DNA of 64,000 bases from Strix aluco (taxonomy: Eukaryota > Chordata > Aves > Strigiformes > Strigidae). Numbering within the stretch: the first letter of the stretch is position 1; each line of letters begins with the position of its first letter. A model generated the notes under the pieces. The model worked only from the letters and a program-made list of their open reading frames with translations, was not told where the DNA came from and did no database searches. A program made the translations under genes and the position numbers. The stretch lies in assembly GCF_031877795.1 (NCBI RefSeq), contig NC_133971.1:7954784-8018783 (forward strand), given 5' to 3'. Positions 1-13,300 of this stretch are shown here, in pieces.

Positions 1-3000
1 TAATTCTGAGTAGTTTGAAAGCTATGCTGACAGAAGAGGAAGATATGAGCAGGCAGCAGCTGATTTGGAGAGGGGAGAAGCTGTGGGAAGGGTTGATTGT
101 TAATCAGTGCAGAAAATGAGGTGACTAGAGGTGACAAATGTGGTGACAAAGCTTGGTTAAGTATGAAACTAGGGGATACTTCCCTCATTATTCAGTAGTG
201 CATTAACTGTCTCTGCTTGCCCAGGAGGGCATTGTAGGAATGAAGCCTACCAAGTCAGGGTAAGCTGACCAGAAAATCACAAAAATCTTCTGAAGAGGCA
301 GGTCCTGGAACAAAAGAGTGAAAGTGGGGAAAGAGAGGTGAGAAGAGGAAATTGATGTTTCCTAGAAGGATTACATGGTTTCTTGTGTTAGTTTGCCCTG
401 TGGCTGTAATTACTAAGGAAACACTTTCAAACTGCTGCAGGGTTTAGCACTTGTAAGATGCTGTGATGAAGAATTTCATTAGTGAAGGATTTTCAGGATT
501 TGGATGTCTGTGTGACTGCCTTTGTCAGCTACGCAGAAATCCTCAGCTACAATTCCTGTCCCGCACTACATCTGAAAGCATCTGAAAGCAAGCATCCCAG
601 AGCATCCAGTGGCCCAAGAATTAGCATTGTACCCAGGCTGACAATCTCCTCCTTCCGTTGGCGGACAGCGTATGCTTCTGGGACTGCATATGGGAAAACT
701 GCCGATTTTCCTGGTCTTCAATTATAAAGACTTGTTTTCTGCTGGCTCTGGGGTGATCCTGGGTTATTCTCTCCTGTTTTCTGTCTGCAGATCATTCCAT
801 CTCCTTTTGCATAACATCAAAGCAAAATTTGTACAAGAAGTCTTTTATTAGATTAATTGACATGGTTGGAAAAGAACAGACAAGCTTTCAGGCAGAGTCC
901 TATTCTGGTTACATTCTCAAGACTTTTTTCAGATTACTTGAACAAGGGCTTACATGCCAAAACTTTCTTGTTTATCTGCCATTAAATTGGGTGGTTTAAT
1001 AAAGTGAATTATCTCACCAATCTTGTGCTCATATCTTTTAATGGTCTTGCCTACAGCATTTGTGTATCACCTTCAGTCCTCAAGCTATGGTCCTCTCAAT
1101 TCTGTCCCTTACCTCTTCGACTGTCCTGTTGTATTGGAAATTTACAGAAATTCAGAGAATTTTTCAGATCAAGAAAAGTAGGTATGTTGAATAGAGTACT
1201 CTTAAGTATGTGCTTATGTCTGTTTAAGTGGTACTAAGTGTTTTTCCTGAAATTGGGCCATATATTTGCCTGATTAAGGAAAGCTTTAAGTATGAAATTA
1301 AATATTTTGCTAAAAGATGTCTGCTATGAAAAAACAGACCAAAGAAAGTACATACAGAACTTGAGAGGACAGGAAATGGATGGTACACCATTACTCAAGG
1401 AAGCCTAAATCAATGTCTTTTCCTTCAGCAGTTCAGTTTAATGAGCTCCTAATACCAAGCAGAATCTTTTTCAATAAACAAGCCATTATATAGAAGTCAC
1501 TTTGGCTATAAATTGCGTCATTGATTTAATTGAGAAGGACACTTGCACAAAACCAGACTGTTTGCTCCTTAGAAGTAACATGCTTTTAATGTTCATCCTT
1601 CCTCCAAACTCACAGTTTTCCACACAAAACCCTGCTGGGAACACTCATGCTCACTTCAGACAGCTGTACTAGTCCTTTTCTGGAGATCCCTGCTCCACCT
1701 CTCAGCTGGCTGGAGGGATTATGCCTAATGCACTTCCAGCAGAGCCAGATAGGTTCATTTAAATATCCAGTGAATACTGATTTCAGCTGAACAAAGTGGG
1801 TTTGCCTGAAAGGAAAAGGAAAAACTCAAACAATCCTTCCCACTGATACAGTTGTGGGGATAGTAACTCCTAGTGACAGACAGTGGTGAGCAAGCAGGTG
1901 CAGTAACGTCACTCGCTTCAGCTGGATCTAGGTGAGCAGCTTTAAAACCTGGAATAATTTGAAGTGAACTGCCTGTGGACATGCTCCACAGGGGAGCACA
2001 CCTCACAGACCCCAGAACACATGCTTGGAGGATGCTTACTCTAAACTATGAGCAGAACACCTCACTGGGTTACTACTTGCCGTTCTTGCAGTAATTAAAA
2101 ACAGAAAAGAGAAATATTAAAAATACCTCTCATGTAAGAGTAAATAAGATAGATTGGACCACTGAATTCCACTGAAGCTGGTGCAGTTGTACTAAGGAGC
2201 ACAGTACAATCATTTAAACTTTTCAATGGTGTATCAGCAGTTCATTAAACACAGAAAAAAAATCTCCTGAAAACTATTTCTTATGAAATCAACTTGAAAG
2301 ACAGCTTCATTTTCACAAGTGCAAGAAGGGAGTTTTAATCACTTATACCTCATCTTGTTAGGTTTTGTTCAGAAAGATCAAAATTTAGATCTGTTCCCAT
2401 CAAGAGTCCTAGGTGGAAAACCTCACCAATTTAACACACCTAACTTTAGAAAGAATTAATTTTCCTAATTAATTTTAAATTAATTTTTTCTCATGTTTGT
2501 TCAGTCATTAATCATATAAAAAGGCAATCCGTTCTTCTGGAGTTCTTCTTTACTCACTAACTACTTTTGTGTATATTGCTATTTCAGTCAGCCAAAATTG
2601 ATTTTTTCAGAGTATTGAGTCTCAGTGTCCTTCATCAAATTACAGTTCTCTTTCAGATGGAATCATGCAGATTCTCTTCCTTTTGTCACACAGCAACTAC
2701 ACCATTGTTTACTGCACAATTCTTTTTTTTTTTTTTTTTGTATGTAATCCAGATTTCTTTAGAAACCACTACAGTGCACAAAGGGTACAGACAACTTTCT
2801 GCTGTAATCTTCTAAATAATGATTGCTTTAATTCAGCATATTGTTTATCCTTATATGAAGGAAGTCCATATATCCTTCACGTTACAGCAGAGTAACAGCT
2901 TGACCTGCTCAAAAAAATTTAAAAAATCTGTCAGGGGAAAAAAAAGCTTTGTTACCAAACTGTGAGTGTATGTTTTTCTTCTCAGTAGCATGAAAGATTT

Positions 3001-4410
3001 ATCTGGTATTGACCATCACTAGTACATGAATTTCAAACAAGCCTGTGAGCAGAGAAAGTAGCAGTTGATGTCTTGAACTATTATGTGATTTTTCATCCTA
3101 ATTAGAAAAAAAGTGCTGTGATCAGGAATCACTATATTGACAGAAGTCCTTGTTATATGGCAGAGAGGAGGCTTTGCTACCCTCTTACTTTACCAATATG
3201 CCTAACACTATAATGTCAAATAATTTTGAAATAACTTCTTTCACAATCTATTTTCAATTTTTCTGAACACATTTATGAGAAAGAATTGACTCTATGGATG
3301 TTCATATACTGTATTAGTAATACCTGATTCACACCAGAGGAAATAAAAACACTGGCAAAAGACAGTTATCCCATGAGCCTGCTGATTTACAACACTTAGG
3401 AAACTAACACTTGTGTTTTGCAGCACTGCAAATGGTTGTGTCCATGGAACAAGACATTTTAGTGCAGTATATTCTGTAAAATTGTTTGAAGAACTCCTGT
3501 TCCCTCACCAATCGTAATTATTCCTGCAAGTATCACAAGAGCAATTCCCACGCACAGTCAATTTTTTAATTGAAGTAATTAGCAAAAATACACCAAATAC
3601 TTCAGAGAGCATATTGTTCCAGAAAGAAGACTCCACGTCATAACTACATAATTAAAACATGCCTGACAGAAATCAGGAGAAAACTCGGCTTTGGCATTAC
3701 CTCACTGAAGCCAGAGGGGTAATACCAGACTAAATGTCAAACGAACCTGTCTCAGCGCTCTTACCTGATGGGATTGACCCAACAGAGTGTGTTAGCAAAG
3801 ACAGTACAATGTCAGGTGTACCTCAAAATAAAAACTATCTAAGTAAACAAACCAATAAAGTAATAAAGTGTTATTCTAGATTTTATGCTGCATGCAGAGT
3901 TGTGGCTTTTAGTGAGACTCTTAATGGAGTCCTTATTTCTTCTGTTTGGTTTTGCTTATTATTTTTGAAACAAAACATAGTGCTTCTCTGTACTCTGCTT
4001 ACTGTGTCTTTCTCCTCTCTTCTCTTTTAGACCTCTCCAGTGATGTCCCTAGATCACTAGCATAATCTCACTTCATTATTTTAAACAAGCAAGCAGCTGT
4101 ACCTGTTACATTTAATAAAAGATTTTTTAAGAAACACCGTTGTTTACGATGTGTTATTACATTCCTTTCAGCAAACAGTTCTAGCACAGTAAACATCTGC
4201 CTCTTTACATAATCTTTTAAAAAGTATTTTTAAGGTATCAAATTAGTATATAATAATATTAATTTCAGGTTGGTTTTTTTTCAGTCACCACAACGAACCC
4301 AAGTTAATTATGCTTTTGTGTTTTTCCATTTATTCACAGCTTTGAAAAAAAAATCTATGCACCAATACATAATAAAGTAATAGAATGACTAAAATGACTT
4401 ATATTATATT
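1..4410. other. intergenic, no gene recognised
   Basis: AT-rich sequence with only short random open frames. I see no splice-flanked coding segment and no recognisable repeat family. There is a short direct repeat of the 10-mer catctgaaag near 569-590 and a T-tract near 2723-2740. Several AATAAA hexamers occur (for example 4114-4119). If synteny with human 5q14 holds, DHFR on the same strand should lie just left of the window, so part of this stretch could be DHFR 3' UTR. Nothing in the sequence proves that. Confidence 0.6.
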
Positions 4411-5034
4411 ATGACTATGAGCCAGCAACATGCTTTCGCAGTCCAGGCAGGCAACTGTGTCCTGGGCTGCATCCAGAGAAGTGTGGCCAGCAGGTCGAGG
4501 GAGGGGATTGTCCCCCTCTACTCCACTTTCGTGAGACCCCCCCCTGCAGTGCTGTGTCCAGCTCTGGGGGCACCAACATCAGAAGGACACGGACCTGCTC
4601 AGGTCCAGGGGAGGCCCCAAAGATGCTCAGGGGGCTGGAGCACCTCCCCTGTGAGGACAGGCTGAGAGAGTTGGGGTTGTTCATCTGGAGAAGAGAAGGC
4701 TCCGAGGAGACCTTAGAGCGGCCTCCCAGGACTTAAAGGATCTACTGGAAAGCTGGGGAGGGGGTGTAGGGATAGGCTGAGGAGTAATGGTTTTAAACTG
4801 AAAGAGGGTAGATTTAGATTATATATAAGGAAGAAATTCTTTATTGTGAGGGTGGCGAGACACTGGCACAGGTTGCCCAGAGAGATTGTGGCTGCCCCCT
4901 CCCTGGAAGGGTTCAAGGCCAGGTTGGACGGGGCTTTGGGCAACCCAGGCTAGTGGAAGGTGTCCCTGCCCGTGGCTGGGGATGGATGGATGGTCTTTAA
5001 GGTCCCTTCCAACCCAAACCATTCTATGGTTCTA
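4411..5034 (+). mobile_element. CR1 LINE fragment, 3' end, sense orientation
   Basis: This is the 5'-truncated 3' part of a chicken-repeat-1 (CR1) non-LTR retrotransposon. The broken frames still spell the end of the CR1 ORF2 ([19 protein letters not shown] near the start, then an RLRELGLF-type segment). They are followed by the family's 3' tail, in which a ggtcccttccaaccc-type segment precedes the terminal attctatggttcta. Frameshifts and substitutions make it non-functional. CR1 copies insert without a poly(A) tail, and none is seen. Confidence 0.9.
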
Positions 5035-6984
5035 GCATGTTCAACAATTTACACACTAATGGATGAATATATAAACAGTTATAAGCAATCACGGCTCCTT
5101 CTTTGAATCAGTTTTTGCTAGTGTAGGCTAAGACTGATCAGCACAAAACAGACATGACAACCAAAGTGTTTACAATTTCCTATGGAAAGCAAAATCCAAA
5201 ACCAGTTTTGTTTCCGGTTAAATCAGAATATTCCATTCTTTTTCTTCCATAAACAAAACAGAGCGGCTAACTTAGTCAATTCCCAGGGTCCTCAAGGACC
5301 CAGAAAGCCCTCTGCTGTGGTCTATAGCACTCGGAAGCCCCAGCAGTGCCAGGAGAGGCAGGGCTCTCAGGTGTGCCCAGGCTCTCAGCTGCAAAGCCTG
5401 GGGTTTAAGCTCTGGGCTTCCAGCAGTTTGTTGAGCTGGCTACCAGAAAACTATGTTTCTTTAGTTTTACTGTCTGCCTGCCCATATTTGGACAAAAGTT
5501 TATCAAGAAACAGTGCAGTGGAACATTTTAGTCAATTAAAATGAATATCAGTATTCTGTGACTGTAAAACTTTCCCCTGGTAGATATCTGGCTAGCCCAA
5601 CTGTCAGTGAAATACAGGAAAGGGCTGGGTAGATAGAGATCCTGAGAGGGATACAAAGAAGTATGATAAACTAATATGCTATGTGCATATGCAAATATCT
5701 TCTGTATTTTAGAATAAACTTTGCACTGCATTGATGTAGTCCCTACTCTGGTTTTCCACGCTTCTTCACTGTTAACATAAAAATTAACTTCTTGATACCA
5801 ACAGTTGTTTTTATATCCAATTAAAAGTAGCCAAAAGGGAGGATATTGTGACATTTATAAAAAAATCTAATTATCTTCCTAAAAGCGCTCTTCTAAGAAC
5901 TGGTGCAATACACTTTTTTTTTGTATAAGATTTATGTTGGCTATCATAAATACAACAGTACAATGCAGGCAAGGACGGAAGGCGGAATAAGAAAGTGTAC
6001 ATGAGAGCTGCAGAAACCGCAGAAATGAAGATGCTCCAAGCAGCAGAATTGATGAACCATACACAAGTGTACACCGCCTCCATATCTTATATAATTCAGA
6101 CACCAACAGGTCTGAGAAGAGCAGTAACCTTCCTGAAGAGTGGGTGTTCAATATACATGCCTTTCCGAGGCTGTTTGGCAAAGACCGAGTATTAACAATG
6201 TGGGTGAGGTGCAGAGAGTAAAAGAAAACAAAGATAATTAGAATCACGCCGCAGGAAAAAAAAAAAGTCTGCGGACATTCTCCCAACTTAGTTTTTGAAA
6301 GACAAGGTTAAAGAGTAACTGAAGAACCTGCCCTTGGGATGTTGTTTGTCTTAGTGGCTTATTCATACGATTCATCCAGCTCTTAGTCATGCTGGTATCT
6401 AACTGATCCTGTCATGCACTTTTAAAAAGTAGAACGGCACAAATCTCCTTCACATTCCTCCTGGAAACTTCTCTCCTGTGATGCCTAAAAAAGCCCTTCA
6501 CAGCATCAAGGATGCTGGTACCCTGTGACTGCTACTTATTATACTGAGCATGATGGATTGTTTTGCTGTCACTTCGCCCTCACCTCCCCTATTTGTTTGC
6601 TGCATTCACCTGTTGTCTTTTATTATATGCCGAGACAACATCTTTGAGGCAGCAGGTGCCTTTTTAAATAGATGAGTACAGGACCTTGCACAATAACAGC
6701 ACTACAGCCACCACAACTAACAGTGTTTGTGAGGGAGACAAGACAGTTTCTGCAGGTCCCACTGTATCGTCCATGCGTTGCCACCACAAAAAGTTAGCAT
6801 GACAAAAGGCAGTCAGAACGTCTGCAAAATGTTGTGTAGACCTGTTACAGTGTGCTTTTGTGGGCACCAGCATTCCAAGGAAATATCCTTGGAATATCGG
6901 GGATATCAGCGGGTGTGCTTAAGGATATTTCATAAGCATCACCAGAGGCACCAAGCAGCTAAACAAGACTGCAGCACTGTAAGG
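5035..6984. other. intergenic between two CR1 copies
   Basis: No exon, RNA gene or known repeat was recognised. Open frames here (the longest about 135 codons, minus strand, 5879-6286) show no protein-family resemblance and no splice context. Confidence 0.5.
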
Positions 6985-8242
6985 TGATCAGAAGTAGTCA
7001 GCTTGGCTTCACCAAGGGAAGTCATGCTTGAGCAACCTGATGACCTTCTACAATGAAATGACTGGCCTGTTAGATGAGGGAAGAGCAGCGAACACTGTCT
7101 ATATGGACTTCAGTCTCTTTAGGCCTTTGACACGGCCTCACAGAAGATCCTCATAGAGAAGCTGTTGATGTATGGGCTGGATAAGCAGGCTGTGAGGTGG
7201 CTTGAAAACTGGCTGAACAACCAGGTCCAGAGTGTGGTGATCAGTGACACAAAGTCTAGTTGGAGATCAGTAAGGAGTGGTGTACCCAGGGGCTGATACT
7301 GGGTCCAGTCCTGCTTAATATCTTCATTAATGATTTGGATGATGGGGCAGAGTGTACCCTCAGGAAGTCAGCAGATGCCACAAAACCGGAAGGACTGGCT
7401 GATACAACAGAGGGTCTTTGCGCCCATCCAGAGGGACATGGACAGGCTGGAGAATGGGCTGACAGAAACCCCAACAGTTCAACAAGGGGAAGAGCCAAGT
7501 CCTGCACTTGAGAAAGAACAATCCCAGGTGCCAGGGCATGTTGGGGCCACCCAGCTGGAAAGCAGCTTTGTGGAAAAGCACCTGGGTGTCCTGGTGGATA
7601 CCAAGATGAACATGGGCCAGAAATGTGCCCTTGCCACGAAGCAGGCTAACAATAGCCTGGGCTGCATTAGGCAAAATACTACCAGTGGGTTGAGGGAGGT
7701 GATCTTCCCCTCTGCTCAGCACTGGTGAGGCCACATCTGGAGTTCTGTGTCCAGTGCTGGGCTCCCTGGTACTAGAGAGATATGGACAGACTGGAGAGAG
7801 TCCAGCAAAGGGCCACAAGGATGATTAAGGGACTGGAGCATCTCTCCTATACAGAGAGGCTGAGAGAGCTGGGACTGATTAGACTGAAAAAGAGAAGGCT
7901 CAGGGGGATCTTGTTATGTATACAAATATCTGAAAGGAGGGTGCAAAGAAGACAGAGCCAGGCTCTTTCTGGTAGTGCTCAGTGACAGGACAAGAGGCAA
8001 TGGGCACAGACTGAAAGAAGAGATTCCCTCTGAACATCAGGAAACACTTTTTCATTGTGAGGGTGATTAAATGCTGGTACAGGTTGCCCAGAGAGGTGGT
8101 GGAGTCTCCATCCTTGGAGACATTAAAAAAATGGACATGGTCCTGGGCAAGTGGCTCTAGGTGACCCTGGTTGATCAAGGAGGGTTAGATCAGATGACCT
8201 CCAGAGGTCACTTTCAACCTCAACCATTCTGTGATTCTGTGA
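6985..8242 (+). mobile_element. CR1 LINE fragment with remains of the reverse-transcriptase region
   Basis: This is the longest CR1 copy in the window, about 1.26 kb. Near 7285-7370 it still reads LGPVLLNIFINDLDDG, the segment after the conserved G-x-x-x-G-x-x-LGP of CR1 reverse transcriptase. Further on come a degraded C-terminal ORF2 ([17 protein letters not shown] near 7800-7850) and the 3' tail ending ccattctgtgattctgtga at 8242. Frame changes and stops make it a dead copy. The left edge is approximate; the homology fades around 6970-6990. Confidence 0.88.
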
Positions 8243-9266
8243 AGGTGTCCTAAACTTGCATGAAAATAAAGAAGCTTCTTTCATCATGCTTCAAAAATTC
8301 ATAGGATATTAGTAGTAACCTGAAAGGCCGCAGTAGGAACAGAAGTTCTATGAGACAACAAGCTTAAAACAGTGGAACCCAAGGAGAGAACCTCAGGGAA
8401 ATACTACGTGGCAGCTGTGAGAAGAGATTGATTCTAGTATTTGACAGGAATTTTTTATTTTGCAAATTTTTTCTGATTTCACGGTCAAGAGCCTACACTT
8501 TGGTTTTGTTGGAATAGATTTTTCTTATTAAAGCTTGTTGGGTGCTGAGGGTGATTCCAAGCCACTCTGGAAAACATAATCTACTTCTCAGGAAACAAAT
8601 CCATATAAAGTGATGTTACATTAAAGCGGTGTTACAGATAAACTTTTCAGGTGCCTGCCACGCAAGAAAATCCCAAGAACTGGGACTTACTTGCTGCCAG
8701 GTTCGTTTGGTGGTGGATGGGCAATATCTAGTGACAAGAAAGAAGAAAATGTCTTTCCTGACAGGCTTTGACCAGATTGCTGGTGACGCAGAGCAAGCAG
8801 CAGAAAGACAATCCATGATATCAGGTAATCTCACGTTGTCATGGGGGCCTTTATCCCCAACAGGGTCCGTGAGTACTCCTGCAGAAGAAAAAAACTCATA
8901 ATAAAAAATTTAACCAGCTGGATGGATTTAGGATTGTTTAATAATGAAGAAGCCTTGTGAGAGCACTGGAACCTCTTAGTCCTCCTACAAGCAGATAGGA
9001 CCCAAATCCCTCTTTTTTGCCTTTTGGCAGTTTTGACAGTCCAAAGCAGCTGTGGGTTATTGCAGAGTAAAACTTGAGTACACCCGAAGGAAGCATCTCT
9101 TTGGCCTCCTCTAATTCCTATTAATGCCGTTAAATTCATGTCCCTGGGCGGTAGGAAGCAATGAGGTGGTGAAGAAGGGTCTTAAGTGGGTTGTTTGTAC
9201 CACTCACTACACCTAAAATCCAGTAAGCTCAGCCTAACACATCTCCGTGTTGTCTCTGTCATGAGG
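8243..9266. other. intergenic, no gene recognised
   Basis: Unique-looking sequence between the CR1 copy and the G-rich minisatellite. No exon or repeat was identified. Confidence 0.5.
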
Positions 9267-9755
9267 GGTGATGGCCACCAGGAGGGAAATGGCTGGAGGT
9301 GCTGTGGGTGTATATAGGTGTGAGGGTATGGGGGTGTGTGAGAGGGGAGAGGGTGTGAGTGTGGGGATGTGTGAGGGTGTAGGGGTGGGGGGATCGAGGG
9401 GGTGTGAAGCTGTGGAAGGATGTGAGGGGGTGCGAGGGGTGTGAGTGAATGTGGGTGTGGGGGTGTGATGGTGGGTGTGAGGGTGTGTGTGGTGGTGAAG
9501 AGATGTCAGGGTGTGGGAGAGAGTGAGGCGGTGGGTGGGGGTGTATGGACGTGAGGGGGTGTGGGTCTGAGGGCGCGTGAGTGTGGATTTGGGGGCGGGG
9601 AGTAGGTGTGGGCATAAGGGGGGTGCGGGAGTGGGCTTGAGGGGCTGCGAGGCAGCGGCTGGGGGGATGGGAGGGGGGTGGGGGGGTGGTTGTGAGGGGC
9701 TTAAGGGGTGTGGGGGGGGGTGAGGGGGATGTAGCGGTTGGCGAGAGGGGTGGGG
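9267..9755 (+). repeat. G-rich GTG/GGTGTGAG minisatellite
   Basis: About 490 bases built from imperfect units such as gggtgtgag, ggtgtgggg and gtgagggggt. Almost all runs of G are on the + strand and C is scarce. An open frame on the minus strand across it (118 codons of His/Pro/Ser/Thr) is a by-product of the repeat, not a protein gene. The block ends where the CpG island begins. Confidence 0.85.
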
Positions 9756-10395
9756 GTGAGGGGGAGCGGGTGTGGCGGCCGCCCCGCTCCGCTCCGTTCC
9801 CGCCGCCGCTCCCCGGGCCCCGCCGGCCGCAGGCGCTGGGGGGCGCCGCCGCGCTGCCCGCTCCGCCCCCGCGGGCCGGCCGGAGCCCGGGAGGGGCCGG
9901 CGGCGCCGTCTGCGCTCAGCCCCGGCGGGAGGAGGCCCCGCCCCGCCCCGCAGGTGAGCCCCGGGCGGCGGCCGCCCCTCGCCTCCCCTCAGTGTCGCTT
10001 GGGGCGGGACAGAGGCGGCCGAGGAGCCCGCTCCTCCTGGTCGTCTCCCTCAGGGTGTGCGCTCCCGCGGCCGCGCCGGCGCCTCCCGGGCGGATCGGCC
10101 GGGGCTGTCGCCGGGAGCGGGTCAGGGGACGGCACCAGCTGAACTTGGGCGAGCTGCCGGCCTCGGCGCGGGAAGCCGGAGCTCCCCTGTCCCGGAGCTG
10201 TCCCGGAGCTGCGGGTGCGTCCCAGCCCGCCCGGCGGGCCGTCAGGCGGGAGGAGGAGGCGCTGCCGACGGCGACAGGTAAAAACGCTCCCCTCGCCCTC
10301 CCCCTGACACTTCTGCCCGGTGCGGTTGTCGCCTGGTCTTCGCCCTTCCCCACACGAAGGGGATGGAGAGTTGTTCAAACTTTTTTTTTTTTTTT
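9750..10395 (+). promoter_or_regulatory. ANKRD34B: CpG island, probable ANKRD34B promoter and 5' non-coding exon
   Basis: Very GC- and CpG-rich DNA with many GGCGG/CCGCC (Sp1-like) boxes. Two good + strand splice donors lie in it: cgcag|gtgagc (GT at 9954) and gacag|gtaaaa (GT at 10278). They point toward ANKRD34B, whose coding exon 5 kb downstream has a strong acceptor before its start codon. ANKRD34 genes have single coding exons with upstream non-coding exons, so this island is the most likely transcription start; I infer this without transcript data. An 11-base tandem repeat (tgtcccggagc twice) lies near 10188-10209. Long open frames across the island (up to 237 codons) are GC-rich artefacts. 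Confidence 0.65.
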
Positions 10396-13300
10396 TTAAT
10401 AGCAGGTTAGGGTGGACAGAGTGCTGAGGAAGGGTTCAGGTCGGTGACTGAAGGTCTGTCCGTGGGATGTTTGTCTTGCAGAGCGGTTCTCTCAGGCTCT
10501 TCTCAGTTCAAACACCAGTCCCTCCCTTCTTGGTGAATTTTTAAGGGGAAAGCCTTTAACATACTTACTCTTCTAGCCTGCGTTTATGTTTTTCAGGTGT
10601 GTTCTTTGTAACTTCTTTGTAGAGAAGTTGCCTGTCCCTGTTTTTTCCATATCTCCCTCAGGAAAAGCTTCAGAGCTGTTAGCTTACAAGTCAGGATGCT
10701 GTGAAACAGGAGTGAGCAGCAACACTGACAGTGTAGAGCCCCAGTGAAAACTTTCCTCTCTTAGTGCTCTCCACCTTGTTCCAACTACTCGCTGGCAGTA
10801 ATTATTACCATAGGAAACACCTCCAAATGAGAAGGAGTACTCGAAAAGATGATAAATGCTGTCACAGGAAAAAGGTACTTAATGAGCTGGCTGGACCTCT
10901 CCGAACTTTCTTTAGAAGTACAAACACAGGAGATTCTAAGTGAGAAGACAGGTGAGAAACGTCCTGCAATTAACCTTGGAAAACAACAAGGCTAAAGAGA
11001 TAGATGCTTCGTTATGAAAAGTTGCACTTTACAGGCTAGGTTTCCAAAACTGGACTTGATTCTGGCAACTTTGGCAGGATGGGGTAGTCGTGGTAGTTTT
11101 GGCTGTGTTAGAATGGTAATTTTTTAATCAAAAGTTACTCTTATATTTTGTGGATTTCATTGTGTTTATGACAGTGTAGGAAGTCAGAGTTCTTGTTATA
11201 CTGACAGAGAATTTACAGGGTTAACATGGATATGAAGAATCACAAATATTTAAAGGCTTATGCTCTTTAAGTGTGTAAGCACATCTTTTTTCAGAGATGA
11301 GAATCGATGACTTAATTTTATTGGAATGATTCTAGACTCTAAACACTACTGTGAAAGCTTGTTTGCGTAACTCAGAGTGCTGAGGCACAGAGGGCAGAAA
11401 ATTTGGCTTTCACATTGAGTGAGGAATACCTTGCAAGAACATTTATTCATAGCACTCCTTTCCTTAGTGAAAATGTTGGTTATGTCTATATTTGTTTATA
11501 CATTATAACATCGATAAGCTTTTTTCCCCCCTCAATTTTGTGATTTGCACAGTTAGATGTAACAAAACACTGTGAGAGTTTTTCCTAGTAATTAAATACT
11601 GTTTACAAATCAGGAAGCAAGGGTTGGAGGAAGAAGTGCTAAAACTTCTACTTTTTAGTGGCTTTTTCCACTGTGATGGTAGCAGGACCTGTATCAGAAT
11701 AGGACTCTGGGTTATCACTTTTGCATTTGCCAGCCTGACCTTAGGATAGGACCCAGCATAAATCCACAACAGCAGCTATCTACTTCTTGGAAACAAATCA
11801 TCATTGGCTTCAAAAATTGAGTGTCATACTATGAGGTGCTTTGTGCTACTTATCTCGAAGCACTTTCCAGGACAGTATTGCTTTTTGAAAATAAAATTTA
11901 GCTCTTCTTAGACAGAAAGAGTGTTCCAGGAATATTATTTGTAGAAGAACACCACTAATTTGTGGATGATCTGAAAGTCCAATTCATGATTGAGTGTCAC
12001 CCGCTAGGTTGCGTAGTTCCTCATTTAAACTGTTACCTTGGCACAAGTTTATCTCCACAGCTGAAAAGCAGCCATGTCAGTCCTGACATCTCAGTAACAC
12101 ATGTAGTGGTTCTGACATCACAGCTGATTACATTTAGGAATGTTTTATAATCCCAATCCGTTCAGCATCAGTTGGAGAGGATTTATCAAATATATTACTC
12201 CTTTAGGGAATCTGCTTGAACTGTGGTCTTTCACTTCAAAATAGCTAGCTGTGGGTTTTTTGGAGCAGATCGTACCCAGTCCAGGTGTGGCATGTGTATT
12301 TCCACTGAGCCATTGTGAGTGTGGGTCTTACAAAAGTCCAGCTGCACTTTGTTCCCACAGTGGCAGTTTTAGGACAACGCAGCCCCAGTAGTGTTCTCCT
12401 GTAGTTAATAGATTCTCCAGATGAAATCGTGGTTCCCTTCATCCAGCATGCAGGAGTCTATTCTGCATTATACTATTCCAGTTGCAAATCTGTAACACTT
12501 TTTTTTTAATCATATAGTATCTGATTCTGAAGTATTTGTGGATTTTTATGCCCCATTTTATATTTCTTTCCCCACTTTGCCCCCACGCTGCCCCCTTTTC
12601 GTTTGCAGTGCAAAGTGTAGATCAACCTATAAATAACATGGCTGGATCTTAGCAGCACTGGTGCTTGTGCTCCTTTTTTCAGGGGTTAGCCAGTCTGCTT
12701 TCCAGACCTGACAGTCCCAGCCTGCGTATATAATAATTAGCTGGGTTTCTGAAGTGAAATTTATTAGTAGTAGCTACAAGCCCCGGTGAGATCCCAAGCA
12801 CACTGGAACTGCTGACCTGCCTGCATCTTGGGCTTTCTCCAGACTAGGTTCATATGACATCTTGGCAACACAATCCACTCCAAACTTTCAAACTTTAACT
12901 ATTGACTTAGACTAGCCTTCCTCTGCCCTCACTCGCATTAACAGTCCTAGAAAAGTCTACAAAGACAGTGAATTTAAGCAGTTGGAGGCATTAGATTGGA
13001 GGTCAGAAAAACAGTCTCATTTTTAGCGTTGACCTGCTGCATGACTTCAAGTAGCATTATTCTCTTCATGTGTCTGTTTAATATTTAATGTTCTTTTGGC
13101 CATAAAGGGTATTTCTACAGATGACTTGTGTAAGAAGTGCTACATGACACCACTTCAGTAAAGCAAGCAGTTAAGTATCAGAAGACCTTTAGATAAATAT
13201 GAAAGAAATATAGAATCACCGAGGACTTCCAGGTAGGTCAAAACCAAGGGAGAACACAATCAGGGTTCCAGCATGTGTGCTATCTAAAAGATACTTCTCT

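Noticed and set aside
1-4410. Search for the last DHFR exon expected from synteny
   Set aside because: No stretch resembling the DHFR C-terminus was found by eye; the gene probably ends left of the window.
9259-9615. 118-codon minus-strand frame rich in His, Pro, Thr and Ser
   Set aside because: It is the translation of the GTG minisatellite and has no independent coding evidence.
9686-10399. 237-codon open frame on the + strand and several overlapping long frames
   Set aside because: They lie wholly in the CpG island, are Ala/Arg/Pro/Gly-rich in every frame and have no family blocks; long frames are expected from lack of AT-rich stops.
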